From: Actinotignum schaalii | GTDB lineage: Bacteria > Actinomycetota > Actinomycetes > Actinomycetales > Actinomycetaceae | Direction of reading: 5' to 3' | DNA length: 7,165 nt | NCBI GenBank assembly: GCA_946222725.1 | Contig: CAMIHT010000083.1 | Location: 1-7,165, forward strand | Part shown: one piece after another, positions 1 through 7,165 of the stretch | Position numbering within the stretch: the first letter of the stretch is position 1 | Layout of the letters: every line of letters starts with the position of its first letter | The notes under the pieces: model-generated | The model's input: the letters and a program-made list of their open reading frames with translations, nothing else | What the model was told of the DNA's origin: nothing | The model's database searches: none | Program-made: the position numbers and the translations under genes

Positions 1-211
1 CTTACAAGCCCAACCCGCCAGACGCAAACCAAACCAACGAGACACCCACCACACCTGGCTGAATAAGCGGAAAACACCCGGAAAACACTTGGCAAACCAC
101 CCAAAAACCCGGCCAAACAGACCCACAAGCACTCGAAATCTCTAAAGGAAGCCGATGAATAGACCCAAGCAGAGGCTCCTTGATCGCATCCCGTTCACCT
201 CAAGGCCGCCG
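1..211. other. Non-coding stretch downstream of the malic enzyme gene
   Basis: I see no gene I can support here. On the + strand the first 120 bases have only 7 T and are dominated by A and C, unlike the coding DNA to the right. The malic enzyme stop lies at 212-214, so this would be its 3' flank when read on the minus strand. A weak inverted repeat with 6-bp arms (178-183 CCTTGA, 200-205 TCAAGG, 16-base loop) lies just past that stop. No U-tract follows it on the minus strand, so I do not call it a terminator. Frame 3 of the + strand is open from the left edge to a TGA at 60-62 and reads as a Pro/Thr/Asn-rich tail. It could be the last residues of a gene entering from the left, but it is too short to claim. 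Confidence 0.6.
71..117. other. Helically phased A-tracts (possible curved DNA)
   Basis: Five runs of three to five A lie at 71-74, 82-85, 94-96, 103-107 and 115-117. Their centres are about 10 to 11.5 bp apart, close to one helical turn. The first two sit in an 11-bp repeat of CGGAAAACAC (68-77 and 79-88). Phased A-tracts are known to bend DNA. Whether this bend matters here is inference; the runs are short and the region is A/C-rich anyway, so chance phasing is possible. Confidence 0.4.
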
Positions 212-1435
212 CTAGGCCACCGCCACACCCTCGCGAACCGCCCGCGCTACCGCTTCGGCAGCCCGCTCGTCAAAGGCAGAAACGATGATGTAATCCGGAT
301 CAGCATCCTCCCCTACCAGATCGGCGAGGGCCTGCGCTGCGGCCAGCAGCATCGCGTCATTAACCTCTGTGGCATGAGCGTCGAGTAAACCGCGGAAAAT
401 ACCCGGGAAAGCCAGCACATTATTGATCTGGTTGGGGTAGTCCGAACGGCCCGTTGCCACCACAGCAGCGTGCTCCCGCGCAATTTCGGGGGCAATTTCA
501 GGGGTGGGATTGGCCAGGGCAAAAACGATGGCGTTATCAGCCATGGTGTCCAGAGCTGCGCCGTCGAGAATATTCGGGCCGGAAACGCCAATAAAAACAT
601 CCGCACCGCGCAGGGCCGCACGCACATCGCCGTCGATCTGCCGGGGATTGGTACGGGCCGCAACCCAGGCGTGCCCCGGGTTGCTCTCACTGCGGAAGGG
701 ACCGAGCGTGCCTGCGCGGTCCACGGCAACGATATCCCGTACCCCGTATTCCAATAGCAAACGGATAATCGCGGTGCCGGCGGCGCCGATTCCGCATACG
801 ACTACGCGCGCGGCGGACGGCTGCTTCCCGACCACGCGCAGCGCTGTCATGAGGGCGGCCAGCACCACAACGGCGGTGCCGTGCTGATCGTCGTGGAAGA
901 CCGGAATATCAAGTTCCGCGCGCAGGCGTTTCTCGATCTCGAAACAGCGCGGGGCGGAAATATCTTCCAGATTGATACCGGCATACGCAGGTGCGATGGC
1001 TCGCACCGCGGCGATGATTTCCTCGGTATCGGTGGTGGCCAGAGGCACCGGCCAGGCGTCCACACCGGCGAAACGCTTGAAAAGCGCAGCCTTGCCTTCC
1101 ATCACGGGAAGAGACGCGAGCGGCCCGATATCCCCCAGGCCGAGCACCGCGGTTCCATCTGTCACTACCGCCACGGTATTGGATTTCACCGTGTAGCGGC
1201 GGGCCAGTTCCGGCTCGGCGTGAATCGCTTCGCAAACTCGCGCCACCCCGGGCGTATACACCCGGGCCAAATCTTCCCGGTTCTCGATAGCAGCGGTCGC
1301 GTGGGTTTCCAGTTTTCCGCCTTCGTGGGCCGCAAAAATCTCGCGTTGGGAGGGCGGTGGCACGAACTGCTGGGCCTCACCCGAAAGTGATGCCGCGTCA
1401 GATTGCCGCTCCGTACCTGCTTGTGTTCGCGCCAC
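212..1435 (-). CDS. Malic enzyme (NAD(P)-dependent, oxaloacetate-decarboxylating)
   Basis: Oxidative decarboxylation of malate to pyruvate and CO2 with reduction of NAD+ or NADP+, in the cytoplasm. The 407-residue product has the usual length of the short bacterial form. Visible in order: YTPGVA (60-65, with the catalytic Tyr); VTDGTAVLGLGDIG (91-104); the MEGKAALF segment with the likely catalytic Lys115; NLEDI (Glu157 and Asp158, metal ligands); FHDDQHGT (from 180, third metal-binding Asp); a Rossmann loop GIGAAG (215-220); FALANPTPEI; and SDYPNQINNVLAFPG near the C-terminus. No catalytic residue appears missing. I chose the GTG at 1435 because a perfect AAGGAGG lies five bases upstream. 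A GTG at 1450 would add five residues, but that would put the AAGGAGG inside the gene. The first ~25 residues are a polar, non-conserved extension. The gene follows gatB by 53 bases on the same strand and may be co-transcribed with it. Cofactor preference cannot be settled from sequence; an Asp after the second Rossmann strand (VAVDRAG) leans mildly to NAD+. Confidence 0.95.
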   Translation of the reverse strand: MARTQAGTERQSDAASLSGEAQQFVPPPSQREIFAAHEGGKLETHATAAIENREDLARVYTPGVARVCEAIHAEPELARRYTVKSNTVAVVTDGTAVLGLGDIGPLASLPVMEGKAALFKRFAGVDAWPVPLATTDTEEIIAAVRAIAPAYAGINLEDISAPRCFEIEKRLRAELDIPVFHDDQHGTAVVVLAALMTALRVVGKQPSAARVVVCGIGAAGTAIIRLLLEYGVRDIVAVDRAGTLGPFRSESNPGHAWVAARTNPRQIDGDVRAALRGADVFIGVSGPNILDGAALDTMADNAIVFALANPTPEIAPEIAREHAAVVATGRSDYPNQINNVLAFPGIFRGLLDAHATEVNDAMLLAAAQALADLVGEDADPDYIIVSAFDERAAEAVARAVREGVAVA

Positions 1436-1440
1436 CTGCT

Positions 1441-1447
1441 CCTCCTT
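1441..1447 (-). promoter_or_regulatory. Ribosome binding site that fixes the malic enzyme start
   Basis: Read on the minus strand this is AAGGAGG followed by a five-base spacer and GTG at 1435. It lies inside the longer reading frame that begins with GTG at 1450, for which no comparable site exists upstream. It therefore argues for the shorter protein. Confidence 0.75.
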
Positions 1448-1488
1448 CACGAGATATGCCCGCTTTCGTCCCGTTGACTGCAGCGGTT

Positions 1489-2988
1489 TTATTCGGCCGC
1501 GGCACGCTCCATAATGAGAGCGCGCACGGCACCGGCATCGGCCTTACCGTGAGTTGCCTTCATCACGGCACCGATAATTGCACCGGCGGCCTGCACTTTT
1601 CCACCGCGAATTTTTTCGACGACGTCGGGATTGGCAGCCAGGGCCTCATCCACGGCCTTCTCCAGGGCCCCGCTATCGGACACAATCTCCAGATTGCGCG
1701 CGGCAACAACTTCCTCCGGACTACCTTCCCCGGCGAGGACTCCCGCGAGCGCTTGGCGCCCCAGTTTGTCATTGAGGCGTCCGCTCTGGATGAGGCCGTC
1801 CAGCTCGGCAACCGCCTCCGGAGTAATGGGGGCATCCTCGAGTTCGACGTCGTTATCCTTGGCGTAGCGGGCGATATCACCCATCCACCACTTGCGGGCT
1901 CCGGCGGGCGTTGCCCCGGCCCGAACGGTGGCGTCTACCAGATCCACCGCGCCGGCGTTGATGAGGTCACGCAATTCCTCCGGGGAAAGCTCCCATTCCT
2001 CGGTGATACGGGCGCGCTTCGCGGCTGGCAATTCGGGCAGCCCCGCACGCACCTCCTCCACGTAGTCGGGAGTGCAGATCACCGGGACAAGATCCGGTTC
2101 GGGGAAGTAACGGTAGTCATCCGCGTCGGACTTCACACGCCCGGCGATGGTGCCCTGGATTTCTTCCTTGTAATGGCGTGTTTCCTGAAGAATCGTGCCT
2201 CCGGCGGCCAGAATCGCCGCCTGGCGAGAGATCTCGTAGCGAATGGTGTTTTCGATGCCGCGGAAGGAGTTGACATTCTTCGTTTCGGTTCGGGTACCGA
2301 AAGGCGCATCCGGGCTTTCCCGCAGGGACACATTGACGTCCGCGCGGATATTTCCGCGCTCCATCCGCCCCTCGGAAATACCGAGCGCGCGCACCAGTTC
2401 ACGGATCCCGCGCACGTAGGCACCGGCGATCTCCGGGGCGTTCTTCCCCACCCCGGTGGCCGGGTCGGAAACGATCTCAATAAGCGGCACCCCGGAACGG
2501 TTGTAATCCACCAGGGAGTAGCGCGCCCCCTGGAGGCGTCCATCCGCCCCACCCACGTGGGTATTCTTCCCGGCGTCTTCTTCCAGATGCGCGTGTTCGA
2601 TGGGGAAACGGTAGGGCGTGCCGTCGGCCAGCTCAATATCGAGGTAGCCGCCCAGGATAATCGGCTGGGCGTTCTGGGTGATCTGGTAGGCCTTGGGCAG
2701 ATCCGGGTAGAAGTAGTTCTTGCGTTCGAAACGCGAGAGCTCGTTAATGCGGGAGTTGAGGGCCAGGCCCAGCTTCACCGCGTATTCCACCGCTGCCTCA
2801 TTAACCACCGGGAGCGAACCGGGAAGCCCGAGGGAAACCGGCTGCACATCGGTATTGGGTTCGGCACCGAAAGCCACCGGTGCGGCGTCGAAAATCTTGG
2901 TCTTTGTGGACAGTTCGACGTGCACTTCCAACCCGATCACCGGATCGAAACGCGCGACGGCGTCCTCGTAATTCATGAGTTCATCCAT
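1489..2988 (-). CDS. gatB: Asp/Glu-tRNA amidotransferase subunit B
   Basis: GatB binds the mischarged Glu-tRNA(Gln) or Asp-tRNA(Asn), activates the side-chain carboxylate with ATP, and receives ammonia from GatA through a channel. The 499-residue product has the full family length. Motifs seen: [10 protein letters not shown] (17-26); [20 protein letters not shown] (45-63); the [19 protein letters not shown] signature (87-105); [10 protein letters not shown] (132-141); [15 protein letters not shown] (161-175); [12 protein letters not shown] (211-222); and [11 protein letters not shown] (290-300). The C-terminal part (about 350-499) is the helical YqeY-like tRNA-binding region, ending in [21 protein letters not shown]. 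The zinc-ligand cysteines seen in some GatB proteins near 45-60 are absent (VS in place of VC), as in other zinc-free members. The ATG at 2988 has GGGAGG eight bases upstream, which favours it over the ATG at 2976. It starts three bases after the gatA stop, implying translational coupling. Confidence 0.98.
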   Translation of the reverse strand: MDELMNYEDAVARFDPVIGLEVHVELSTKTKIFDAAPVAFGAEPNTDVQPVSLGLPGSLPVVNEAAVEYAVKLGLALNSRINELSRFERKNYFYPDLPKAYQITQNAQPIILGGYLDIELADGTPYRFPIEHAHLEEDAGKNTHVGGADGRLQGARYSLVDYNRSGVPLIEIVSDPATGVGKNAPEIAGAYVRGIRELVRALGISEGRMERGNIRADVNVSLRESPDAPFGTRTETKNVNSFRGIENTIRYEISRQAAILAAGGTILQETRHYKEEIQGTIAGRVKSDADDYRYFPEPDLVPVICTPDYVEEVRAGLPELPAAKRARITEEWELSPEELRDLINAGAVDLVDATVRAGATPAGARKWWMGDIARYAKDNDVELEDAPITPEAVAELDGLIQSGRLNDKLGRQALAGVLAGEGSPEEVVAARNLEIVSDSGALEKAVDEALAANPDVVEKIRGGKVQAAGAIIGAVMKATHGKADAGAVRALIMERAAAE

Positions 2989-2991
2989 GCT

Positions 2992-4521
2992 TTATTCCTC
3001 CCAATCCCGCGCGGGGCAGGCAGCGGGGACGTTGTGCCCAAGCGCGGCGTCGATGGCCGCGGCCACCCGGTACATGAGGGCATCGGCCCGGGCCGGGCTG
3101 AGAATCTGCAAGCCCACCGGCAGCCCTTCCGAGAGTCCGGCCGGCAGCGAAATACCCGGGATTCCAGCCAGGTTGGCAGGAATGGTGGCGATGTCGTTGA
3201 GGTACATAGCCAGCGGGTCGTTTGTTTTTGAGCCAAAGGGGAACGCCACCGTGGGCGAGGTGGGCGAAACGATCACGTGGCACCGGGAGAAAGCCTGCTC
3301 CAGATCACGCTGGACCAGGGTGCGGACCCGCAGCGCCGCGCCGTAGAAAGCATCGAAGTTTCCGGCGGAGAGCACGTGGGTTCCCAAAATAATGCGCCGC
3401 TTGACTTCCTCGCCGAAACCGGCCGCGCGGGTAGCCCGCATCACGGTTTCCGCGGTGACCGGCCCTTCTTCGGGTTCAACCCGCAGGCCGTAACGCATCC
3501 CGTCAAAACGGGCCAGGTTGGAGGAAACTTCGGCGGGCATAATGAGGTAGTAGGCGGCCAGCGAATAGTGGAAACTGGGGCAGGAGAGCTCCACTGTTTC
3601 CGCGCCGAGTTCGCGCATGCGTGCCACCGCGTTTTCGAAAGCCTCAAGCACGCCGGGCGCGTAGCCTTCCCCGTGCATTTCTTCCACAAGGCCCACCTTG
3701 AGACCCGCGAGAGGCCGCTCCGGATCGCTTCCGGCACCTTCCCAGCTCCCGGCTTCGCCGTGGCAGGCCGCCACGAGGCCAGAAGGAGTTTCGGGAAGCG
3801 AGGTGGAATCGTGAGGATCGTGCCCGCTGAGCAATTCCTGGAGCAGCGCGGCATCTTCCACGGTGCGGGTCACCGGCCCGATCTGGTCCAGCGAGGATGC
3901 CATGGCGATCAAACCGAAGCGGGACACCGCGCCGTAGGTGGGCTTGGCACCCACTGTTCCGGTGACTGCGGCAGGCTGACGGATCGACCCGCCGGTATCG
4001 GAACCGAGGGCGAGCGGCACCATAAAAGCACCGACGGCCGCGGCACTACCGCCACCCGAACCGCCCGGAATCCGGTTCAGATCCCAGGGGTTGCGCGAGG
4101 GCCCAAAAGCGGAATGCTCCGTGGAAGAGCCCATCGCGAATTCGTCCATATTGGTCTTGCCCACGATGGGGAGCCGGGCTTCTTTAATTTTTACGACGAC
4201 GCTCGCATCGTACGGCGGGCGCCACCCCTCCAAGATCTTCGACGCCGCGGTGGTGGGAATCCCGCGGGTGCAAATATTGTCCTTCACCGCGATAGGAATA
4301 CCGGCCAGCGGATGGAGCTCCTGGCCTTCCGCGCGGGCGGCATCCACCCCGCGGGCAACCTCCAGGGCACCTTCCCGATCCACGTGGAGGAAAGCGTTGA
4401 CCTTGGGATTGAGCGCCTCAATGCGATCCAGGCAGGCGGTGGTGAGCTCCACGGAGGTGATCTCCCCCGCGCGCAGCAGCGCGGAGAGCTCCGCGGCGGA
4501 TTTGAGCAACAAGCTATTCAT
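2992..4521 (-). CDS. gatA: Asp/Glu-tRNA amidotransferase subunit A (amidase)
   Basis: GatA hydrolyses glutamine to supply ammonia to GatB. The 509-residue product belongs to the amidase-signature family. The Ser-cisSer-Lys catalytic set is intact: Lys80 in GIPIAVKDN, the cis-Ser155 in [10 protein letters not shown], and the nucleophile Ser179 in [28 protein letters not shown] (121-135), [24 protein letters not shown] (193-216) and [13 protein letters not shown] (450-462) are typical of GatA and separate it from generic amidases. It is somewhat longer than the roughly 485 residues usual for the family. The extra length is mainly a polar stretch at about 245-270, just after GHDPHDSTS, which lies away from the catalytic motifs. 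The ATG at 4521 directly abuts the gatC TAA and has GGGAGG five bases upstream. It is the second gene of the gatCAB operon. Confidence 0.98.
   Translation of the reverse strand: MNSLLLKSAAELSALLRAGEITSVELTTACLDRIEALNPKVNAFLHVDREGALEVARGVDAARAEGQELHPLAGIPIAVKDNICTRGIPTTAASKILEGWRPPYDASVVVKIKEARLPIVGKTNMDEFAMGSSTEHSAFGPSRNPWDLNRIPGGSGGGSAAAVGAFMVPLALGSDTGGSIRQPAAVTGTVGAKPTYGAVSRFGLIAMASSLDQIGPVTRTVEDAALLQELLSGHDPHDSTSLPETPSGLVAACHGEAGSWEGAGSDPERPLAGLKVGLVEEMHGEGYAPGVLEAFENAVARMRELGAETVELSCPSFHYSLAAYYLIMPAEVSSNLARFDGMRYGLRVEPEEGPVTAETVMRATRAAGFGEEVKRRIILGTHVLSAGNFDAFYGAALRVRTLVQRDLEQAFSRCHVIVSPTSPTVAFPFGSKTNDPLAMYLNDIATIPANLAGIPGISLPAGLSEGLPVGLQILSPARADALMYRVAAAIDAALGHNVPAACPARDWEE
2997..3002 (-). 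promoter_or_regulatory. gatB ribosome binding site inside the gatA 3' end
   Basis: GGGAGG on the minus strand, eight bases before the gatB ATG at 2988. It is formed by the last sense codons of gatA (Trp-Glu-Glu-stop). The 11-mer GGGAGGAATAA is identical to the one at the gatC-gatA junction. Confidence 0.75.
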
Positions 4522-4818
4522 TTATTCCTCCCCCATAATGCGCGGGACGAGGAATTTACCTTCTTCGGCGGCCGGAGCCGCGGCGAGGACTTCCTCACGA
4601 TCAAGGGTTTCCCCCGGGACATCGGGGCGTTTGACATTGGCCAGCGGAAGCGGATTGTATGTAAAGGGAATATCCGGCGTAACAACTTCGGATACCGCCT
4701 TCACTGCATCCTCGATGACGGAAAGTTCACCGGCCATTTTTTCAGCCTCGGTATCCGTCAGGGCGATGCGGGACAGGTCCGCTAGGCGCGCTACCTCTTC
4801 CTTAGAAAATGACGACAT
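4522..4818 (-). CDS. gatC: Asp/Glu-tRNA amidotransferase subunit C
   Basis: GatC is the small subunit that wraps around GatA and GatB and stabilises the amidotransferase. The 98-residue product has the family length and pattern: an N-terminal helix EEVARLADLSRIALT (7-21); a second helix with MAGELSVIEDAVKAV (28-42); then the extended segment with PLPLANVKRPDVP (56-68); REEVLAAAP (74-82); and the closing KFLVPRI (88-94). It is first in the operon, and its stop codon touches the gatA start. There is no Shine-Dalgarno-like sequence upstream of the ATG at 4818. A TAGACT box ending six bases before it suggests a leaderless mRNA. Confidence 0.97.
   Translation of the reverse strand: MSSFSKEEVARLADLSRIALTDTEAEKMAGELSVIEDAVKAVSEVVTPDIPFTYNPLPLANVKRPDVPGETLDREEVLAAAPAAEEGKFLVPRIMGEE
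4527..4532 (-). promoter_or_regulatory. gatA ribosome binding site inside the gatC 3' end
   Basis: GGGAGG on the minus strand, five bases before the gatA ATG. It overlaps the last gatC codons (Gly-Glu-Glu-stop), so ribosomes finishing gatC end exactly where gatA begins. Confidence 0.75.
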
Positions 4819-4824
4819 GGCTCA

Positions 4825-4830
4825 AGTCTA
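4825..4830 (-). promoter_or_regulatory. Putative -10 box of the gatCAB operon
   Basis: TAGACT on the minus strand fits the TANNNT pattern of actinobacterial -10 elements. Six bases (TGAGCC) separate it from the gatC ATG, so a start site seven bases downstream would fall on the A of the ATG. I see no convincing -35 box at normal spacing. Prediction only. Confidence 0.45.
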
Positions 4831-4845
4831 CGCGGTTGCACCGCG
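4831..4845. repeat. Inverted repeat between the divergent promoters
   Basis: CGCGGT-TGC-ACCGCG is a perfect inverted repeat with 6-bp arms and a 3-bp centre. It lies directly upstream of the gatC -10 box and overlaps the likely -35 region of the PLD-family gene. The position is right for an operator acting on both promoters. The arms are short and GC-rich, however, so chance is a real alternative, and no regulator gene is nearby. Confidence 0.35.
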
Positions 4846-4866
4846 CGATGGCGCACCGTCTACAAT
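4836..4866 (+). promoter_or_regulatory. Putative promoter of the PLD-family gene
   Basis: TACAAT at 4861-4866 matches the -10 consensus at five of six bases. Seven bases separate it from the ATG at 4874, which puts transcription start at or within a base or so of the initiation codon. TTGCAC at 4836-4841 is a weak -35 candidate with a long 19-base spacer. No ribosome binding site precedes the ATG, consistent with a leaderless transcript. Confidence 0.5.
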
Positions 4867-4873
4867 TGGCGCT

Positions 4874-6115
4874 ATGACTGAGTGGACTTCGCGCCGGGTG
4901 CTGCGCACGGCGGGTATGCTCGCGGCCGCGGCGCCGCTGGCCGCCGCGGGCGCCGTCGTCGTTGTGGATGAAATGCGCAAACGCCGCACCCCACCGGTCA
5001 ATTCGTATCCGCACCTGCCCCCGCAAGCGGTGCAGGTCGGGCGCGACCACGCAATCTTGTATACCGGCGCCGCGGACGTGTACCGCGCTATGCTCGCCGA
5101 TATTAATAATGCACGGGATCATATTTATTTCGAGTGGTTTATTGTCAAAGCGGATCATGTGGGGCACCGTTTCCGCGATGCGCTTATCGCTGCGGCCCAC
5201 CGCGGAGTGCAGGTGCATGTACTGCTGGATACCTGGGGGAATCTCAACCAGCCGCCTTCCTTCCGGCACCCGCCGCGCATCGCGAACCTGCACTGGATGA
5301 ACTTCCCGCTGGTGCGCACCGGTATTCTGACGGGGCGTTCGCGTGATAAGGGGCGTGATCACCGCAAGATCCTAACCGTGGACGGGCGCGTTGGCTACGT
5401 GGGTGGCTACAATATCGGCGGCCTGTACGTAACGGAATGGCGCGATACTCACCTGCGCGTGGAGGGCCCCTCGGTATGGGAACTGGACGTGGCTTTTGTG
5501 GATATGTGGAATGCGTACCGCAAACGCGATCATCCCACCTTGCGCCGTGCTCTCACCCACCATTGGGATTCACGCATGCGGGCGGTCACGAATTCCCCGG
5601 CGCATAATACTTATCCCATTTCTTCGCTGTATCTGGATGCGTTGGCACGCTCCTCGCAGCGGGCTTGGATCACCATGGGGTATTTCATTCCGGATGCGCC
5701 CATGCTCGATGCGCTGACCGATGCGGCCGAACGCGGGGTGGACGTGCGGATTCTCATCCCGCAGTACTCCAATCATATTTACACGGACTGGGTGGGGCGG
5801 CCGCATTACGAGCGGCTACTGCGCGCCGGGGTGCGCATTTTCCTCTACCAGGACGCCATGATTCACGCGAAAACCATGACGATGGATTCCACCTGGTCCA
5901 CCGTGGGAACCGCAAATATTGACCGGCTGTCCTTGCGGGGGAATTTCGAAATTAATATGTCGATTCACGATGCCGGTTTCGCGGCTGTCATGGAGAAGAT
6001 TTTCGAATTTGACCTGCGTAATACCCACGAACTCACCCTGGAGGAATGGGGTCAGCGCGGCGCGCTGGCACGGGTGACGGAAAAAATCATGGCTCCGCTG
6101 GCACCGCTGCTGTAG
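4874..6115 (+). CDS. Phospholipase D / cardiolipin-synthase-type membrane protein
   Basis: The 413-residue protein belongs to the PLD superfamily, which cleaves or transfers phosphodiester groups through a phospho-histidine intermediate. Both HKD motifs are complete: His163-Lys165-Asp170 (HRKILTVD) and His331-Lys333-Asp338 (HAKTMTMD), each followed by the usual Gly/Asn-rich segment (GGYNIGG; GTANIDRLS). IYFEWFIV (84-91) and WRDTHLRVEGPSVWELDVAFVDMW (189-212) resemble bacterial cardiolipin synthases, so phospholipid transfer in the membrane is the likeliest role. The N-terminus is MTEWTSRRVLR, then one hydrophobic segment (about 13-32), then a basic stretch (MRKRR). This is a signal-anchor layout with a twin-arginine-like motif; only one membrane segment is seen, whereas ClsA-type enzymes have two. 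The frame stays open far upstream across gatC and gatA, but that is antisense sequence. The ATG at 4874 is chosen because it sits seven bases after TACAAT and places the hydrophobic segment at the N-terminus. It is divergent from gatCAB. Family is certain; substrate is not. Confidence 0.93.
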   Translation: MTEWTSRRVLRTAGMLAAAAPLAAAGAVVVVDEMRKRRTPPVNSYPHLPPQAVQVGRDHAILYTGAADVYRAMLADINNARDHIYFEWFIVKADHVGHRFRDALIAAAHRGVQVHVLLDTWGNLNQPPSFRHPPRIANLHWMNFPLVRTGILTGRSRDKGRDHRKILTVDGRVGYVGGYNIGGLYVTEWRDTHLRVEGPSVWELDVAFVDMWNAYRKRDHPTLRRALTHHWDSRMRAVTNSPAHNTYPISSLYLDALARSSQRAWITMGYFIPDAPMLDALTDAAERGVDVRILIPQYSNHIYTDWVGRPHYERLLRAGVRIFLYQDAMIHAKTMTMDSTWSTVGTANIDRLSLRGNFEINMSIHDAGFAAVMEKIFEFDLRNTHELTLEEWGQRGALARVTEKIMAPLAPLL

Positions 6116-6146
6116 CCGCGTTGCGGTCCGTGCTGCTGTAGCCGCG
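6106..6146 (+). repeat. 15-bp direct repeat at the PLD-family gene stop codon
   Basis: GCTGCTGTAGCCGCG occurs at 6106-6120 and again at 6132-6146, a 26-bp period. The first copy contains the last codons and the TAG stop of the gene (6113-6115). It looks like a small local duplication; 26 is not a multiple of three, so the second TAG is in another frame. Confidence 0.7.
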
Positions 6147-6157
6147 CACGGTCGCAA
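6121..6157. other. Stem-loop in the convergent intergenic region
   Basis: TTGCG (6121-6125) and CCGTGC (6128-6133) pair with GCACGG (6146-6151) and CGCAA (6153-6157). The result is an 11-bp stem with a small interior loop (GT opposite T) and a 12-base loop. No T-tract follows on either strand. It may help end or stabilise transcripts from either gene, but it is not a classical intrinsic terminator. Confidence 0.5.
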
Positions 6158-6192
6158 GGGGCACGACGCCGCAGCGCCGTCCCGCCGCACCA

Positions 6193-6215
6193 CCGCTGCA
6201 CGCAGCTCGGTTTTT
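6193..6215 (+). terminator. Likely intrinsic terminator of the PLD-family gene
   Basis: A short GC-rich hairpin (CCGCTG pairing with CAGCTCGG, with a CT bulge and a CACG loop) is followed directly by TTTTT at 6211-6215. It lies 78 bases after the stop codon and just before the convergent ligA stop. The stem is short and bulged, so strength is uncertain. Confidence 0.5.
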
Positions 6216-6228
6216 GCGTTGTTTAGTT

Positions 6229-7165
<937 letters not shown>

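Noticed and set aside
1..62. Possible C-terminal tail of a + strand gene entering from the left (frame 3, TGA at 60-62)
   Set aside because: Nineteen Pro/Thr/Asn-rich residues are not enough to distinguish a real tail from A/C-rich non-coding DNA; sequence left of the window would decide.
178..205. Inverted repeat CCTTGA/TCAAGG as the malic enzyme terminator
   Set aside because: Arms are only 6 bp, the loop is 16 bases, and no U-tract follows on the minus strand.
155..388. Small + strand frame of 77 codons with AAGGAAG before its ATG
   Set aside because: It overlaps the conserved C-terminus of the malic enzyme in antisense, the spacing to the ATG is too short, and the product resembles nothing known.
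1357..3231. Very long + strand open frame opposite gatB and the start of the malic enzyme
   Set aside because: It is antisense to well-conserved genes. Open antisense frames are expected where codons end in G or C, and the translation shows no recognisable domain.
3277..4785. 502-codon + strand open frame opposite gatA and gatC
   Set aside because: Same reason: a mirror of GC-biased codon use in gatA, with a low-complexity Gly/Arg/His-rich product and no family resemblance.
4091..4873. Upstream in-frame extension of the PLD-family gene, including an ATG at 4817
   Set aside because: It would run antisense through gatA and gatC. The ATG at 4817 has no ribosome site and would bury the hydrophobic N-terminal segment; the TACAAT box fits the ATG at 4874.

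Overview
The window is GC-rich chromosomal DNA carrying ordinary housekeeping genes. It looks like a high-GC Gram-positive bacterium (Actinomycetota). Three things point there: codons end mostly in G or C, the divergent promoters look leaderless, and the LigA C-terminal half has the long hydrophilic linker I associate with Actinomyces- and Bifidobacterium-like ligases. The family-level placement comes from memory, not from an alignment.

Layout from left to right. Positions 1-211 hold no gene I can support; this stretch is A/C-rich and T-poor on the + strand and contains helically phased A-tracts. Next comes a minus-strand block read from right to left: gatC (4818-4522), gatA (4521-2992), gatB (2988-1489), then a malic enzyme (1435-212). 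The three gat genes are packed with 0 and 3 bases between them and form the complete GatCAB amidotransferase. The malic enzyme follows after 53 bases and could share the transcript. A 55-bp divergent promoter region (4819-4873) separates gatC from a plus-strand gene for a membrane-anchored phospholipase D / cardiolipin-synthase-type protein (4874-6115). That gene converges on the 3' end of ligA (minus strand, 6229 to beyond the right edge). The 113 bp between the two stops contain a stem-loop, a short duplicated sequence and a likely U-tailed terminator.

Functionally, GatCAB makes Gln-tRNA(Gln) and/or Asn-tRNA(Asn) by transamidation. The malic enzyme links malate to pyruvate and reduced nicotinamide cofactor. 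The PLD-family protein probably acts on membrane phospholipid, and LigA seals DNA nicks with NAD+. Apart from the gat operon, no shared pathway is evident.

I found no sign of a new defence system, mobile element, CRISPR array or biosynthetic cluster. The points most worth checking are the compact divergent leaderless promoters with an inverted repeat between them, the Tat-like N-terminus of the PLD protein, the phased A-tracts at the left edge, and the LigA linker insert.
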